Positions 30,798-39,563 of a stretch of DNA of 64,000 nucleotides are shown in pieces. The notes beneath the pieces were generated by a model. It was not told the DNA's origin, did no database searches, and saw only the letters and a list, made by a program, of their open reading frames with translations. The DNA comes from Teredinibacter turnerae T7901 (GTDB lineage: Bacteria > Pseudomonadota > Gammaproteobacteria > Pseudomonadales > Cellvibrionaceae). The first letter of the stretch is position 1; each line of letters begins with the position of its first letter. Made by a program: the position numbers and the translations under genes. The stretch is taken from positions 418,764 through 482,763 of the forward strand of contig NC_012997.1 in the NCBI RefSeq assembly GCF_000023025.1. The letters run 5' to 3'.

Positions 30798-30811
30798 CGT
30801 TCTCTCGCCTC

Positions 30812-30835
30812 TGGCCCGGTTCACCTGCCGGGCCA
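30812..30835. terminator. stem-loop between convergent genes
   Basis: TGGCCCGG pairs perfectly with CCGGGCCA around an eight-base loop. It lies between two convergent genes. There is no T-tract, so its strength as a terminator is uncertain. Confidence 0.5.
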
Positions 30836-30842
30836 ACCCCTA

Positions 30843-31187
30843 CTACCCATCAAGTTGATTTTCACCCTGCAGCGTCTCAGTTTTGAACGGTGCCAGGGTG
30901 ATGTTTATCTGTCGTTTACCCAGCAATTCAATTGTGCCCGGGTAGCGCTCGTCTCCCAAGGTTGCGAATTCGAAGCTGTAGACCCGCCTGACGGCGAATA
31001 AGGAACTCGCGCTGGGCCGCAGTGATATTCGCCGCAGCACAATGCTTTGATCGAGCAAATTTACGCCCCGGTCCCGCGTTTGCCTGGCGACCAACCGATA
31101 GGCGTGTTGACTGATACTCAGGTGTTGCCAGACCAAACCCAGCAGGCCAGCGACACACACTCCGATAACCACATCCTGCAAAATCAC
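30843..31187 (-). CDS. DUF3301 domain-containing membrane protein
   Basis: About 114 aa from a GTG at 31187 (AGAGGAAAAG upstream); the open frame begins at 31247. One N-terminal membrane helix (DVVIGVCVAGLLGLVWQHLS) is followed by AYRLVARQTRDRGVNLLDQS, IVLRRISLRPS and YSFEFATLGDERYPGTIEL. This layout is that of DUF3301 proteins, small inner-membrane proteins of gammaproteobacteria with unknown function. Confidence 0.8.
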   Translation of the reverse strand: MILQDVVIGVCVAGLLGLVWQHLSISQHAYRLVARQTRDRGVNLLDQSIVLRRISLRPSASSLFAVRRVYSFEFATLGDERYPGTIELLGKRQINITLAPFKTETLQGENQLDG

Positions 31188-31423
31188 CAACTTTTCCTCT
31201 GCGCAATTTTTGCTGCGGGTGCTCCCGCGTGAAACTTGGGCGCCCATCCTACCACTAAGCGGTTGGGGGCAGGTGTCTTCACTTTTGTCACTTGGCGGGA
31301 TTTTTCGCTAAACGCTTATACCACTGGGCTAAAGTTGGTCAGAGGAAGTAAAAAACAACCACTGCGGGCATTTTACGGTAGCATTTACTGCTTAAATGCC
31401 GATGCTGAGACAGAAACCCAATT

Positions 31424-32050
31424 ATGAAGCTAACTGATATCGAAACCCGCGTTTTAGGTGTATTGATGGAAAAGGCGGTTACTACGCCGGACCAATATCC
31501 ATTGTCACTAAACGCGTTAACGACTGGTTGCAATCAAAAAACCAACCGCGAACCTGTAATGCAGGTAAGTGAGAGTGATGTGCTGGATGCCGTTACTCAG
31601 CTTATTGAAAAATCCGTTGTATCCGAAGTTCGTATTGGTACACGTGTTAGTAAATACCAGCATCGCTTCAGCGGCACAGAGTTTGCCCAATATAAATTTA
31701 ACAAAGCGCAACAGGCGATACTGTGCATGCTGTTTCTGCGCGGGCCGCAAACGCCAGGCGAGCTGCGTTCACGCAGTCAGCGCCTGTTTGAATTCGACAA
31801 TGTGCAGCAGGCCGAAGCCTCACTCGCCGAATTAGAGCAGAAAGAATATGTGGTTCAACTGGCGCGAGAGCCGGGGCGACGCGAAGCGCGCTATGCGCAT
31901 TTATTTGGTGATGCAGAGCCTCAGGTTTCAGCCTTTTCGGCGGAGGCTGGCGTAGCTAGCGAGGCGACCCCGGCGTTGGAGCAGCGGGTGACAGAGCTCG
32001 AGCAGCGGGTGGCGGATCTGGAGGCTATGCTTAACGAACTGATGGCCTGA
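31424..32050 (+). CDS. YceH family (DUF480/UPF0502) protein
   Basis: 208 aa. The start MKLTDIETRVLGVLMEKAVT and then TPDQYPLSLNALTTGCNQK is the UPF0502 signature. Two winged-helix domains follow (VLDAVTQLIEKSVVSEVRIG; QAILCMLFLRGPQTPGELRS). The C-terminus ends in a heptad-like stretch (LEQRVTELEQRVADLEAML), a short coiled coil. DNA binding is likely from the fold, but no target is known. Confidence 0.92.
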   Translation: MKLTDIETRVLGVLMEKAVTTPDQYPLSLNALTTGCNQKTNREPVMQVSESDVLDAVTQLIEKSVVSEVRIGTRVSKYQHRFSGTEFAQYKFNKAQQAILCMLFLRGPQTPGELRSRSQRLFEFDNVQQAEASLAELEQKEYVVQLAREPGRREARYAHLFGDAEPQVSAFSAEAGVASEATPALEQRVTELEQRVADLEAMLNELMA

Positions 32051-32096
32051 GTCGCCGATAAACCGGTGCCTCTTTCAATCCACAGGGAGGCACGGT

Positions 32097-32717
32097 ATGA
32101 CACGGAACCCCTATTTCTGGGACAGAATCGCGGAGCAATATGCGGCGCTGCCTATCCGCTTTCCGGACGATTACCACCACAAACTCGAGCAAACCCGGGG
32201 CCGGCTCACGTCTCACATGCGGGTGCTGGAGTTTGGCTGTGGCACCGGCAGCATGGCGGTTCGGCACGCGCCTCTGGTGGCGGATTATGTCGCGATAGAT
32301 GTGTCCTTTAAGATGCTGGAAATCGCAGAGAAAAAGCGCAGTGCCGCTGGCCTCGCCAACCTGCAGTTTATGCGCGATGCCATCGAAAGCCGAAGTTTGG
32401 GGCGCGCGCATTTCGACCTGGTGATGGGCTTTAGTATCCTCCATCTTGTCCGCGACCTCGACGCGGTACTCCACAAACTGCATACGGCCCTAAAGCCAGG
32501 CGGACTGTTTATCAGCAGTACGTTCTGCTTCGCCGATTTCGATCCCCTGTTGCGCTGGATGCTGCCGGTGACACAACGGCTTGGAGTGACTCCGGCAATT
32601 AATCAACTGGCGGCAAACGGCTTGCGCGACACCGTGCAAACTGCCGGTTTTACTATTGAGGAAGACTGGCAACCCGCGCCCGACCGCGCGCTGTTTCTCA
32701 TTGCGCGCAAAACCTGA
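32097..32717 (+). CDS. class I SAM-dependent methyltransferase
   Basis: 206 aa with AGGGAGG well placed before the ATG. Motif I is VLEFGCGTGSMAVRHAPLV, then VAIDVSFKMLEIAEKKR, FDLVMGFSILHLVRDLDAVL and LKPGGLFISSTFCF. The overall layout is that of UbiE/COQ5-like small-molecule methyltransferases. The substrate cannot be read from sequence. It sits 46 bases after the yceH-like gene and upstream of an ABC exporter. Confidence 0.85.
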   Translation: MTRNPYFWDRIAEQYAALPIRFPDDYHHKLEQTRGRLTSHMRVLEFGCGTGSMAVRHAPLVADYVAIDVSFKMLEIAEKKRSAAGLANLQFMRDAIESRSLGRAHFDLVMGFSILHLVRDLDAVLHKLHTALKPGGLFISSTFCFADFDPLLRWMLPVTQRLGVTPAINQLAANGLRDTVQTAGFTIEEDWQPAPDRALFLIARKT

Positions 32718-32797
32718 GTAAGTCCGCGGCCCCCACACTTCAATGACTTGTACGCCGTTATGATGAGCGCCCGAGTGTTAACTTTCAGCGACTTTTC

Positions 32798-34606
32798 ATG
32801 CCTTCGACGCCCTCATTACTTTCCGCCCGGCAAACGCTGCTGCCGATGCTCCGCTTTATCACACCTTATCGCGGCCGGATCGTCATCGCGATTACTGCTT
32901 TGGTGGTCGTTGCTGGAATCAGCCTCAGCCTTGGCCAGTCGGTGAAGCTGGTGATCAACAACCTGTTTGTGGTGCAGTCGCAACGCGAACTTGCGGTGGC
33001 GCTTGGCATTCTCGCTGGGCTTATCACGATGATTGCGGTGGGCACATTCGTTCGCTTTTACACGATGTCGTGGTTGGGTGAACGGGTAAGCGCAGACATC
33101 CGCCGCGCGGTGTTTGATCATCTCCTGCTGCTAGAGCCCAGCTACTTTGAGGAGAACCAGAGTGGCGAGCTGATGAGCCGCCTCACCACAGATACCACGT
33201 TATTGCAGACTATCGTCGGTTCGAGTTTCTCTATGGCGCTGCGCAATGCGTTGACGCTGGTGGGGGGCATTGCGATGCTGTTGGTGACCAATCTTAAATT
33301 GACGGCATTGGTATTGGTGGGTATTCCGCTGGCGTTGGTTCCTGTTCTGATTCTGGGGCGCCGGGTGCGCAAGCTTTCCCGTCATAGCCAGGACACCATT
33401 GCCGATGTAGGCAGCTATGCGGGCGAAATTATCCAGAATATAAAAGCCGTGCAAAGCTACACGCGGGAGGCCGAAGAGCGCCACGCATTTGGCGTTGAGG
33501 TGGAGCAGGCTTTTGCGGTGGCGCGCACCCGCATTCGCGAGCGGGCAATGTTATTTGGCAGTGTGATGTTGCTGATGTTTCTGGGCATTTGCGCCATGTT
33601 GTGGGTCGGTGGCAGCGACGTGCTGGCGGGCACTATATCGCCCGGCGATCTCGGCGCCTTCGTGTTTTACGCGCTTATGGTGGCAATGTCGCTGGCGACC
33701 CTGGCGGAGGTGTACGGCGAAGTTCAGCGCGCGGCTGGTGCCGCCGAGCGGTTGATGGAACTGCTGCAGGTGGCGCCTGATATTTGCGATCCGCCCGAGC
33801 CCGCAAACATGCAAAACCGCGCACCGGCGAATGGGCAGATGGCAGCGAACGCGAGCAACGCGATCGAGCTTGAAAATGTTTCTTTCGCCTATCCATCCCG
33901 ACCGAAAAAACTGGCATTGAACAACCTTAGCCTGACGATTAAGCAGGGTGAAACGGTGGCGTTAGTTGGCCCTTCTGGCGCCGGTAAAAGTACCCTGTTC
34001 GAGCTGCTGGAGCGCTTTTACGACCCGCAGCAGGGCGAGATTCGCCAGTTTAACCATCCTTATCGGGCTTTGGCGCTGGCAGATTTGCGCGGGCGCGTGG
34101 GTCTGGTGCCACAAAACCCGGTGCTGTTCAGCGCCGATGTATGGCGTAATATTCGTTATGGCAATCCGCAGGCATCGGATGCGGCGGTGATGGAGGCTGC
34201 GCGCAAAGCCCACGCTCACGACTTTATCGCGGCGCTTCCGGAGGGCTACGACAGTTTTCTCGGCGAGCGCGGGGTGCGTTTGTCCGGCGGCCAGAAGCAG
34301 CGGATCGCTATCGCCAGGGCTATCTTAAAAGATCCTCCGATTTTGTTGCTGGACGAAGCCACCAGTGCGCTGGATGCTGAGAGTGAGCATTATGTGCAGG
34401 CCGCGTTAAACGATTTGATGCGCGAGCGAACCACGCTCATTATTGCGCACCGCCTCGCGACCGTAGTACATGCCGACCGAATTCTGGTGATGCAAGACGG
34501 CGAAATTATCGATTCCGGTACCCACACTTCGCTGCAAACCAGTTCGGCACTGTATCGTCGGCTGTGCGAGTTGCAATTTGCCACGGATGAACTCGCCAAA
34601 GGCTAG
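32798..34606 (+). CDS. MsbA-like ABC exporter, fused permease and ATPase
   Basis: 602 aa half-transporter. Six membrane helices lie in the first 330 residues, followed by an ATPase domain with Walker A GPSGAGKSTLFELLE, signature LSGGQKQRIAIARA, Walker B ILLLDEATSALDAES and the switch His in TLIIAHRLATV. It would work as a homodimer exporting a lipid, peptide or drug. It is similar to exporters often called ABC transporter transmembrane domain-containing protein; lipid A export by a true MsbA is possible but no lpxK neighbour supports it. Confidence 0.92.
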   Translation: MPSTPSLLSARQTLLPMLRFITPYRGRIVIAITALVVVAGISLSLGQSVKLVINNLFVVQSQRELAVALGILAGLITMIAVGTFVRFYTMSWLGERVSADIRRAVFDHLLLLEPSYFEENQSGELMSRLTTDTTLLQTIVGSSFSMALRNALTLVGGIAMLLVTNLKLTALVLVGIPLALVPVLILGRRVRKLSRHSQDTIADVGSYAGEIIQNIKAVQSYTREAEERHAFGVEVEQAFAVARTRIRERAMLFGSVMLLMFLGICAMLWVGGSDVLAGTISPGDLGAFVFYALMVAMSLATLAEVYGEVQRAAGAAERLMELLQVAPDICDPPEPANMQNRAPANGQMAANASNAIELENVSFAYPSRPKKLALNNLSLTIKQGETVALVGPSGAGKSTLFELLERFYDPQQGEIRQFNHPYRALALADLRGRVGLVPQNPVLFSADVWRNIRYGNPQASDAAVMEAARKAHAHDFIAALPEGYDSFLGERGVRLSGGQKQRIAIARAILKDPPILLLDEATSALDAESEHYVQAALNDLMRERTTLIIAHRLATVVHADRILVMQDGEIIDSGTHTSLQTSSALYRRLCELQFATDELAKG

Positions 34607-34698
34607 CGCGATTTTGGTGTTGCGCTGACAGTTGCCTGAGTGCTGGCCTGCAGGAGCCTAACCGGCCTAAAATTGCGCTTTTCCTCAGAAAACGCTCT

Positions 34699-35547
34699 AT
34701 GTCCCCGTCATTTCTGCGCGAACCCTTGCTTCATTTCCTTCTCCTGGGCGGCGTTCTGTTTGGCCTGGAATGCTGGCTCACGCCAACCGCTGCGCCAACG
34801 CAAAATATTGTGCTGGCGCCGGAAACGCTCAACGAGTTAGCAGGCAATTTCACCCAGGCCCGTGGCCGTTCCCCGACGCAGGAAGAACTGAGCGAATTAG
34901 CTGTACGCTGGGTGACGGATGAAGTGTTGGTACGCGAAGCGCGCGAGTTGAAACTGGCGCAGGGCGACGACGTCATTCGCAACCGCCTTGCCTCCCAAAT
35001 GCGCGCAGTCGTGCAGCACCAGAGTCCGCTCGGGGAACCCTCTCGCGATGAACTGGAAAGGTTTTTTCAGGCACATCACAACGCCTACGATACGCCCGCG
35101 CACTACGACCTTGAGCAGCGCTTCGTTGCGGGCGGGTTGTCGGAAGCCAAGGAGCTAGCAGCTCAGTGGCGCGAGCAAATAGCACCCGCCGAGTGGCCGC
35201 AAGCCACCACGAGCCTGCGTCATCGGCCGCAGAGTAATGTCGTTGCTATATATGGCGAGTTAGCCAGTGCCGCGCTTTTACGGGAACCCTACAATTGGCA
35301 GGCCGTGGCAACGCAACGCGGGGCGCAGGTGGCGAGAGTGACCCGCGTCTACCCGGCCCAGAGCGCTGAATTTGAGGCGGTGCGACCGCGTGTTGCGCGC
35401 GATTGGCAGCGCGCGGAGCAACAGCGACGGATTGCTGCGGAAGTAGCGCGCATGGCGCAAGGCTACCAAATTACGGCGCCGCCCGAGCTGCCGCAAACGG
35501 TCGCCGACGCGATTGCTCATGCCGTTAAATCTGAAGACGCTCGTTAA
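34699..35547 (+). CDS. periplasmic-side peptidyl-prolyl isomerase-like protein of a HupE cluster
   Basis: 282 aa. One N-terminal hydrophobic anchor (PLLHFLLLGGVLFGLECWL) precedes a helical SurA-N-like part (LNELAGNFTQARGRSPTQEE, WVTDEVLVREARELKLAQGD) and a shortened parvulin-like region around residues 125-220. Genes of this kind occur upstream of HupE/UreJ-like genes in many proteobacteria, as here. The parvulin core looks reduced, so chaperone action without isomerase activity is possible. The stop is one base before the HupE-like start chosen here. Confidence 0.78.
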   Translation: MSPSFLREPLLHFLLLGGVLFGLECWLTPTAAPTQNIVLAPETLNELAGNFTQARGRSPTQEELSELAVRWVTDEVLVREARELKLAQGDDVIRNRLASQMRAVVQHQSPLGEPSRDELERFFQAHHNAYDTPAHYDLEQRFVAGGLSEAKELAAQWREQIAPAEWPQATTSLRHRPQSNVVAIYGELASAALLREPYNWQAVATQRGAQVARVTRVYPAQSAEFEAVRPRVARDWQRAEQQRRIAAEVARMAQGYQITAPPELPQTVADAIAHAVKSEDAR

Positions 35548-35548
35548 T

Positions 35549-36517
35549 ATGCAGCGAGTGCGGTTGTGGTTAACCGGTCTGCTTGCGGGCTTACTTCTGC
35601 TGGTGTCTATCGGTATCCGCGCGCATGACACACCAGTGGTGTCATTGACGCTAACTGAAATTGATGCAGGGCGTTACTCACTGAGCTGGTCTCCCGCCGA
35701 TATCGACGCGGCGCTGCATGTCGCTTTTCCCGGACATTGTGAGTTACAAGTGCAGGTATTGGCGTGCGGTAGAAAAGGCCTGGTGGGCAGGCTCAAGGTC
35801 GATGGTCTTGGGCGGCGCTACGCTGCAGTTGTGCTGCTTGTGCGAGCTCTGCCCGGTGAGGCCGCTGCCCAGACTTATACACTTACTGCCGCACAACAGG
35901 AAATCATGCTGGAACCTGCGGCGGGTAATAGGTTGCGGCACACCGCTGCGGTCTACCTGCCCTTGGGAATAGAACATATCGTGCTGGGTGTGGACCATCT
36001 TCTGTTCGTGTTGGGGCTATTGCTGTTAACCCGGGGCTTGGCGGATTTGGTAAAAACGATTACCGCTTTTACCCTGGCACATTCCGTCAGCCTCGCTGTC
36101 GCGGTGTTCGGCTGGATCACCGTGAATGAAGTGCTGGTGAACGCACTCATTGCCCTGAGTATCGCCGTGCTGGCGGTCGAAGTTGTTCATCGTCAGCGCG
36201 GACGTACTGGCTGGAGCCAACGCGCGCCCTGGGTAGTGGCCTTCGGGTTTGGCCTGTTGCACGGGCTGGGGTTTGCTGGCGGGCTGGTCAGTTTGGGGTT
36301 GGATCAGCACACCCTGGTAGGGGCGCTAGTGTTCTTCAATTTGGGGGTGGAAGCGGGGCAGCTGTTGTTCGTCGGGCTGGTGTTGGGAATGTTCGCGAGT
36401 TATCGCAGTTTGGGTGTGATTTTATCCGAGCGAATCTGCACCGGTGCGATCTATGGTGTTGGCGCTATTGCCAGCTATTGGTTTGTTGCTCGTGTTTCGA
36501 TGATGTTCTCTGGATAA
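35549..36517 (+). CDS. HupE/UreJ-2 family membrane protein
   Basis: 322 aa from ATG 35549, giving a clean signal peptide (MQRVRLWLTGLLAGLLLLVS...RAHD); an upstream ATG at 35519 overlaps the previous gene. An extracytoplasmic domain of about 120 residues is followed by six or more helices with the motif YLPLGIEHIVLGVDHLLFVL, and FTLAHSVSLAVAVF and GFGLLHGLGFAGGL, where His and Asp may bind metal. Members are predicted nickel or cobalt permeases, but no hydrogenase or urease genes are nearby. Confidence 0.83.
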   Translation: MQRVRLWLTGLLAGLLLLVSIGIRAHDTPVVSLTLTEIDAGRYSLSWSPADIDAALHVAFPGHCELQVQVLACGRKGLVGRLKVDGLGRRYAAVVLLVRALPGEAAAQTYTLTAAQQEIMLEPAAGNRLRHTAAVYLPLGIEHIVLGVDHLLFVLGLLLLTRGLADLVKTITAFTLAHSVSLAVAVFGWITVNEVLVNALIALSIAVLAVEVVHRQRGRTGWSQRAPWVVAFGFGLLHGLGFAGGLVSLGLDQHTLVGALVFFNLGVEAGQLLFVGLVLGMFASYRSLGVILSERICTGAIYGVGAIASYWFVARVSMMFSG

Positions 36518-36521
36518 ATTA

Positions 36522-37124
36522 ATGCGCTTATCTTCCCGACTTCGGCTTTTTTGGTTTCTGCTCACGTTAATCTCTTTTCCCGCTTTGGGCCATACCGACG
36601 TCGGTGTTGCTGGCGGCTTGTTGAGCGGGTTGATACACCCGGTGAAAGGTCTTGATCACCTGGTGGCGATGATTGCGGTCGGCCTTTGGGGCGCGCAATT
36701 GCGACAGCCAGCGATCTGGTTGCTGCCAATTACCTTTCCCCTGGTGATGGCATTGGGTGGCCTCGCTGGTTTGGCGGGGCTGCCGCTGCCGGGCCTCGAA
36801 ATCGGCATCGCGGTATCGGCCATCGCGCTGGGATTGGCGGTGGGCTTCGCATGGCGTGCGCCTTTGTGGCTGGCTGGGTTACTGGTAGCGCTATTTGCTC
36901 TCTTTCACGGCTATGCGCACGGGCGAGAACTGCCGCAAGCCGCTGACCCGCTGGCCTATGGCGCAGGGTTTGTAGTAGCGACAGGGCTGCTGCATTTGTG
37001 CGGTATTGGCCTGGGCGCTCTAGCGCACTGGCCTCGTGGTGCGCAATGGGTGCGGGCGCTGGGCGCAGGCATCGCCGTATGTGGCGGCTATTTTTTACTG
37101 GCTGCAGCTGGGGGAGCCGGGTGA
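36522..37124 (+). CDS. HupE/UreJ family protein
   Basis: 200 aa with a signal peptide ending in ALGHTDVG, then six membrane helices. It has the canonical motif SGLIHPVKGLDHLVAMIAVG and a later HGYAHGRELP, both rich in His as in HupE and UreJ nickel permeases. Four bases separate it from the gene before it, and the next gene's GTG overlaps its stop. A metal permease role is inferred from the family. Confidence 0.87.
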   Translation: MRLSSRLRLFWFLLTLISFPALGHTDVGVAGGLLSGLIHPVKGLDHLVAMIAVGLWGAQLRQPAIWLLPITFPLVMALGGLAGLAGLPLPGLEIGIAVSAIALGLAVGFAWRAPLWLAGLLVALFALFHGYAHGRELPQAADPLAYGAGFVVATGLLHLCGIGLGALAHWPRGAQWVRALGAGIAVCGGYFLLAAAGGAG

Positions 37125-37714
37125 ATCGCGCGCGTTATTTATGTCTTTTTGTGGGGTTTTGCTTACCATCGCTGGCGCATGCGCATCTGGTTTCCGACCG
37201 CTTTGGGGATTTTTACAGTGGCTTGCTGCATCCGCTCACCAGTGTAATTCACCTAGTGCCCTGGCTGGCGTTGGCGCTGGGGAATGGGGTGCAGGCGCTG
37301 CCGCAAGCGCGTTGTATGCTGTGGTTGTTCCCCTTGGTGGTGGGTTTGGGTGTGGTGTGCGGCCTGTTCATGCCGCCAGGCCAGAGTCTGGAATTTGGCC
37401 TGATTGCCACGTTCGGCGTGGCGTTGGTCGCGGTCGCAGGCAGGGCTCTGCCCGCCTGGGTGTGGGTGATACTGGTGAGTAGCATTGGCGTTCTGCACGG
37501 TATGGCACATGCCGAGCCGGCGCTCGAGGGGCGGGCGCTAGTATTGTATGCGGCGGGTGTAACCCTGGCTTCGCACTGGGTTATGTTGAGTATGACCGCC
37601 ATCATCTATTGGCTGTGTCGCCGTTGGGCCTGGTGTGTGATTGGCGTACGCGCGTTAGGAAGTTGGATTCTTGCCATTGGCGTACTGTTTGGCGGCTATC
37701 GTCTACTGGTTTAG
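37121..37714 (+). CDS. divergent HupE/UreJ-like membrane protein
   Basis: 197 aa from GTG 37121, overlapping the previous stop by four bases, with GGGGGAG upstream. Signal peptide ends near SLAHAHLVSD. The first motif reads FYSGLLHPLTSVIHLVPWLA; compared with the neighbour's SGLIHPVKGLDHL the Asp is replaced by Ile. A later HGMAHAEPALEG keeps the second His cluster. It is probably a diverged copy of the gene before it, either with changed metal specificity or without transport. Confidence 0.75.
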   Translation: MNRARYLCLFVGFCLPSLAHAHLVSDRFGDFYSGLLHPLTSVIHLVPWLALALGNGVQALPQARCMLWLFPLVVGLGVVCGLFMPPGQSLEFGLIATFGVALVAVAGRALPAWVWVILVSSIGVLHGMAHAEPALEGRALVLYAAGVTLASHWVMLSMTAIIYWLCRRWAWCVIGVRALGSWILAIGVLFGGYRLLV

Positions 37715-38121
37715 GTCTCGCTGATTCCCGTTTCACACAAGCTTGCACAGAGGGTGCGAAACCTTGCTGGGTCCTGTTGTTGCAACGCCAGCAGCTGCTC
37801 TGCCATATCGGTATTTTTAGCGTTCGGTTGTTTGAGTTGCGCGATACTGTGTTGAATGTCTGCCAGGCGTTCGCACACCTCAATCGCTCGAGGGGATTTT
37901 TCGGGGGCCTTCTGCGCAAGCTCCAAAATCAGTTCAGTTAATAAACCCAGCTGGCGGCCATAGCTCGCAACTTTGACCGCCTGTCGCTCGATATCGCCGT
38001 CCCCTGCGGACGCGGGAATACCAGCAAACCATTTCCGTGTGATGGTATTTATATCCTGCTCCACATTGCCACTCAAAGGAAAATGCAGTTGTGGCGCCCA
38101 GAACCAGAGCCAAGGAAGCAT
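37711..38121 (-). CDS. hypothetical protein
   Basis: 136 aa from ATG 38121, with GGAG seven bases upstream; the frame extends further up but without a ribosome site. MLPWLWFWAPQLHFPLSGNV is followed by a helical domain (YGRQLGLLTELILELAQKAP, LADIQHSIAQLKQ, AEQLLALQQQDPARFRTL). No family recognised. It ends convergently against the HupE-like gene, overlapping by four bases. Confidence 0.6.
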   Translation of the reverse strand: MLPWLWFWAPQLHFPLSGNVEQDINTITRKWFAGIPASAGDGDIERQAVKVASYGRQLGLLTELILELAQKAPEKSPRAIEVCERLADIQHSIAQLKQPNAKNTDMAEQLLALQQQDPARFRTLCASLCETGISET

Positions 38122-38232
38122 CGCTGTTCTCCGTAGTTGTGTCCTACGAGAATAGCTCTTTGGCGCCGAGTGAGGGTGCTGCGGGGCGTCATTTGTACGG
38201 CTATTAAAATTTGTGCAACGGACACTTGCATT

Positions 38233-38256
38233 AAATTGTATCAAATGACACAATTT
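38233..38256. promoter_or_regulatory. palindromic operator candidate of the RES/Xre pair
   Basis: AAATTGT and ACAATTT arms flank a centre with TCA/TGA; ten of twelve base pairs match across the dyad. It lies just upstream of the antitoxin gene, where self-repressing antitoxins normally bind. Confidence 0.5.
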
Positions 38257-38288
38257 TACAAATTATGGTGAATTTGAGGTTGGTTCTG

Positions 38289-38678
38289 ATGAAGCCGTCC
38301 ATTGTGCAGAGTGATAGCGCGATTGTTGCCAATGCGTTACTCGATGCCTGTCCATCTCTGGGGATCACCCAGGATCAGTTGGCTCAGGTACTCGGCGTTT
38401 CCCGCGCAACGGTGGCGCGCATTAAGAAAAAGGCCAGCACCCATCAGGCCGATGAAGCGATCGCCCCCAGCAGCAAGCCGTTTGAGCTGGCGCTGCTGGT
38501 TATTCGTGTTTACCGCTCGCTCTACGCCATTGTAGGTGGCAACGTCGATGCGATGAAACACTGGATGAACACGCCAAACCACCATCTCAATTTACAGAAG
38601 CCCATCGACCTCATTCAAACCGCTCTGGGCCTCAGCGAAGTCATCTGGTATCTGGATGCCATGCGGGGAAAAATTTAA
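38289..38678 (+). CDS. Xre/MbcA/ParS-type antitoxin (DUF2384)
   Basis: 129 aa from ATG 38289 with GAGG nine bases upstream; ATG 38265 is an alternative. The N-terminal helix-turn-helix is GITQDQLAQVLGVSRATVAR, and the C-terminal DUF2384 part has VIRVYRSLYAIVGGNVDAMK, HWMNTPNHHLNLQKPIDLI and LGLSEVIWYLDAMRGKI. Such proteins block the RES toxin's active site and bind their own promoter. The stop abuts the toxin GTG with no gap. Confidence 0.9.
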   Translation: MKPSIVQSDSAIVANALLDACPSLGITQDQLAQVLGVSRATVARIKKKASTHQADEAIAPSSKPFELALLVIRVYRSLYAIVGGNVDAMKHWMNTPNHHLNLQKPIDLIQTALGLSEVIWYLDAMRGKI

Positions 38679-39443
38679 GTGCAGATTGCCGAAAGTGTCA
38701 GCCAGTTACCGATAGCGCTGGTTCCGCTGGTAGGGCTTGCATGGCGTGTTGTTGAAACCCAGGGTACGGCAGCCACCCGCGCGATTACCCGCAATGCGGA
38801 CGAACAGTTGCGCCTGGAGCAATTGTTGGAAGGTTGTAAGCCGCCCGTGCCCGATGCGTGCGAAAAGCTGTCCTATTTATTGGCGACGCCTTTCCGTTAC
38901 CCCCCGTTACGCCACGGTTCACGCTATGGTACCCGCTGGGAGCGAGGAATTTTTTATGCGGCCCAGGAGCAGGAAACCGCACTGGCAGAAACGGCGGTTT
39001 ACTTGTGGCTGTTTCAGCAGGGTGCGGTGGAGATGGGCCCATTGGCTGAAATCACCGATGCGCGCACTGTATTTTCTGTGCGACTGCGCACAGGTCGCGG
39101 CTGCGACCTGGCGGCAAACCACTTTCAGCATATTCAAGCCAAACTAACCGAGCCCGGCAATTGGGGGTACACCCAGGCGTTGGGTACTCGGCTGCGGGAA
39201 ATGGGGGCAGATTTTTTCTGGTTTCCGTCGGCGCGTTTAGCCGGGGGCACCAACGTCGCCGTGGTTAATCCAGAGAGTTTTGCCAGCCCGACCCCAGATA
39301 CTCAGCAATTGTGGAATTTACGGCTCACACCTGAATTATGCTGGTTTGGCAGGGCAGATGCCGGACGTGACACGAGCGGCTATTTTGAGTTCAGCCGCGA
39401 AGTGTTCGCCGAGGCTGGCGCGCTGGCGCACCCGTGCCTGTAA
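38679..39443 (+). CDS. RES-domain NAD+-degrading toxin
   Basis: 254 aa, GTG start directly after the antitoxin stop. The RES domain occupies residues about 60-225: FRYPPLRHGSRYGTRWERGI with the conserved Arg, FYAAQEQETALAETAVYLWL with the conserved Tyr and Glu, and VAVVNPESFASPTPDTQQLW near the end. RES toxins of type II modules phosphorolyse or hydrolyse NAD+. This one is longer than the shortest RES toxins because of an N-terminal extension of about 60 residues and a C-terminal tail. Confidence 0.9.
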   Translation: MQIAESVSQLPIALVPLVGLAWRVVETQGTAATRAITRNADEQLRLEQLLEGCKPPVPDACEKLSYLLATPFRYPPLRHGSRYGTRWERGIFYAAQEQETALAETAVYLWLFQQGAVEMGPLAEITDARTVFSVRLRTGRGCDLAANHFQHIQAKLTEPGNWGYTQALGTRLREMGADFFWFPSARLAGGTNVAVVNPESFASPTPDTQQLWNLRLTPELCWFGRADAGRDTSGYFEFSREVFAEAGALAHPCL

Positions 39444-39563
39444 CCCGCGTGACCGTCAATCACGAGCAGCGAGCAACGCATCGAAAACGCGCCGGCGCAC
39501 TATTTTTGAATGTGCCTGTCTTATCTCATATTGCACAACAACCCAAATTGTGAGGAGAAGTTA

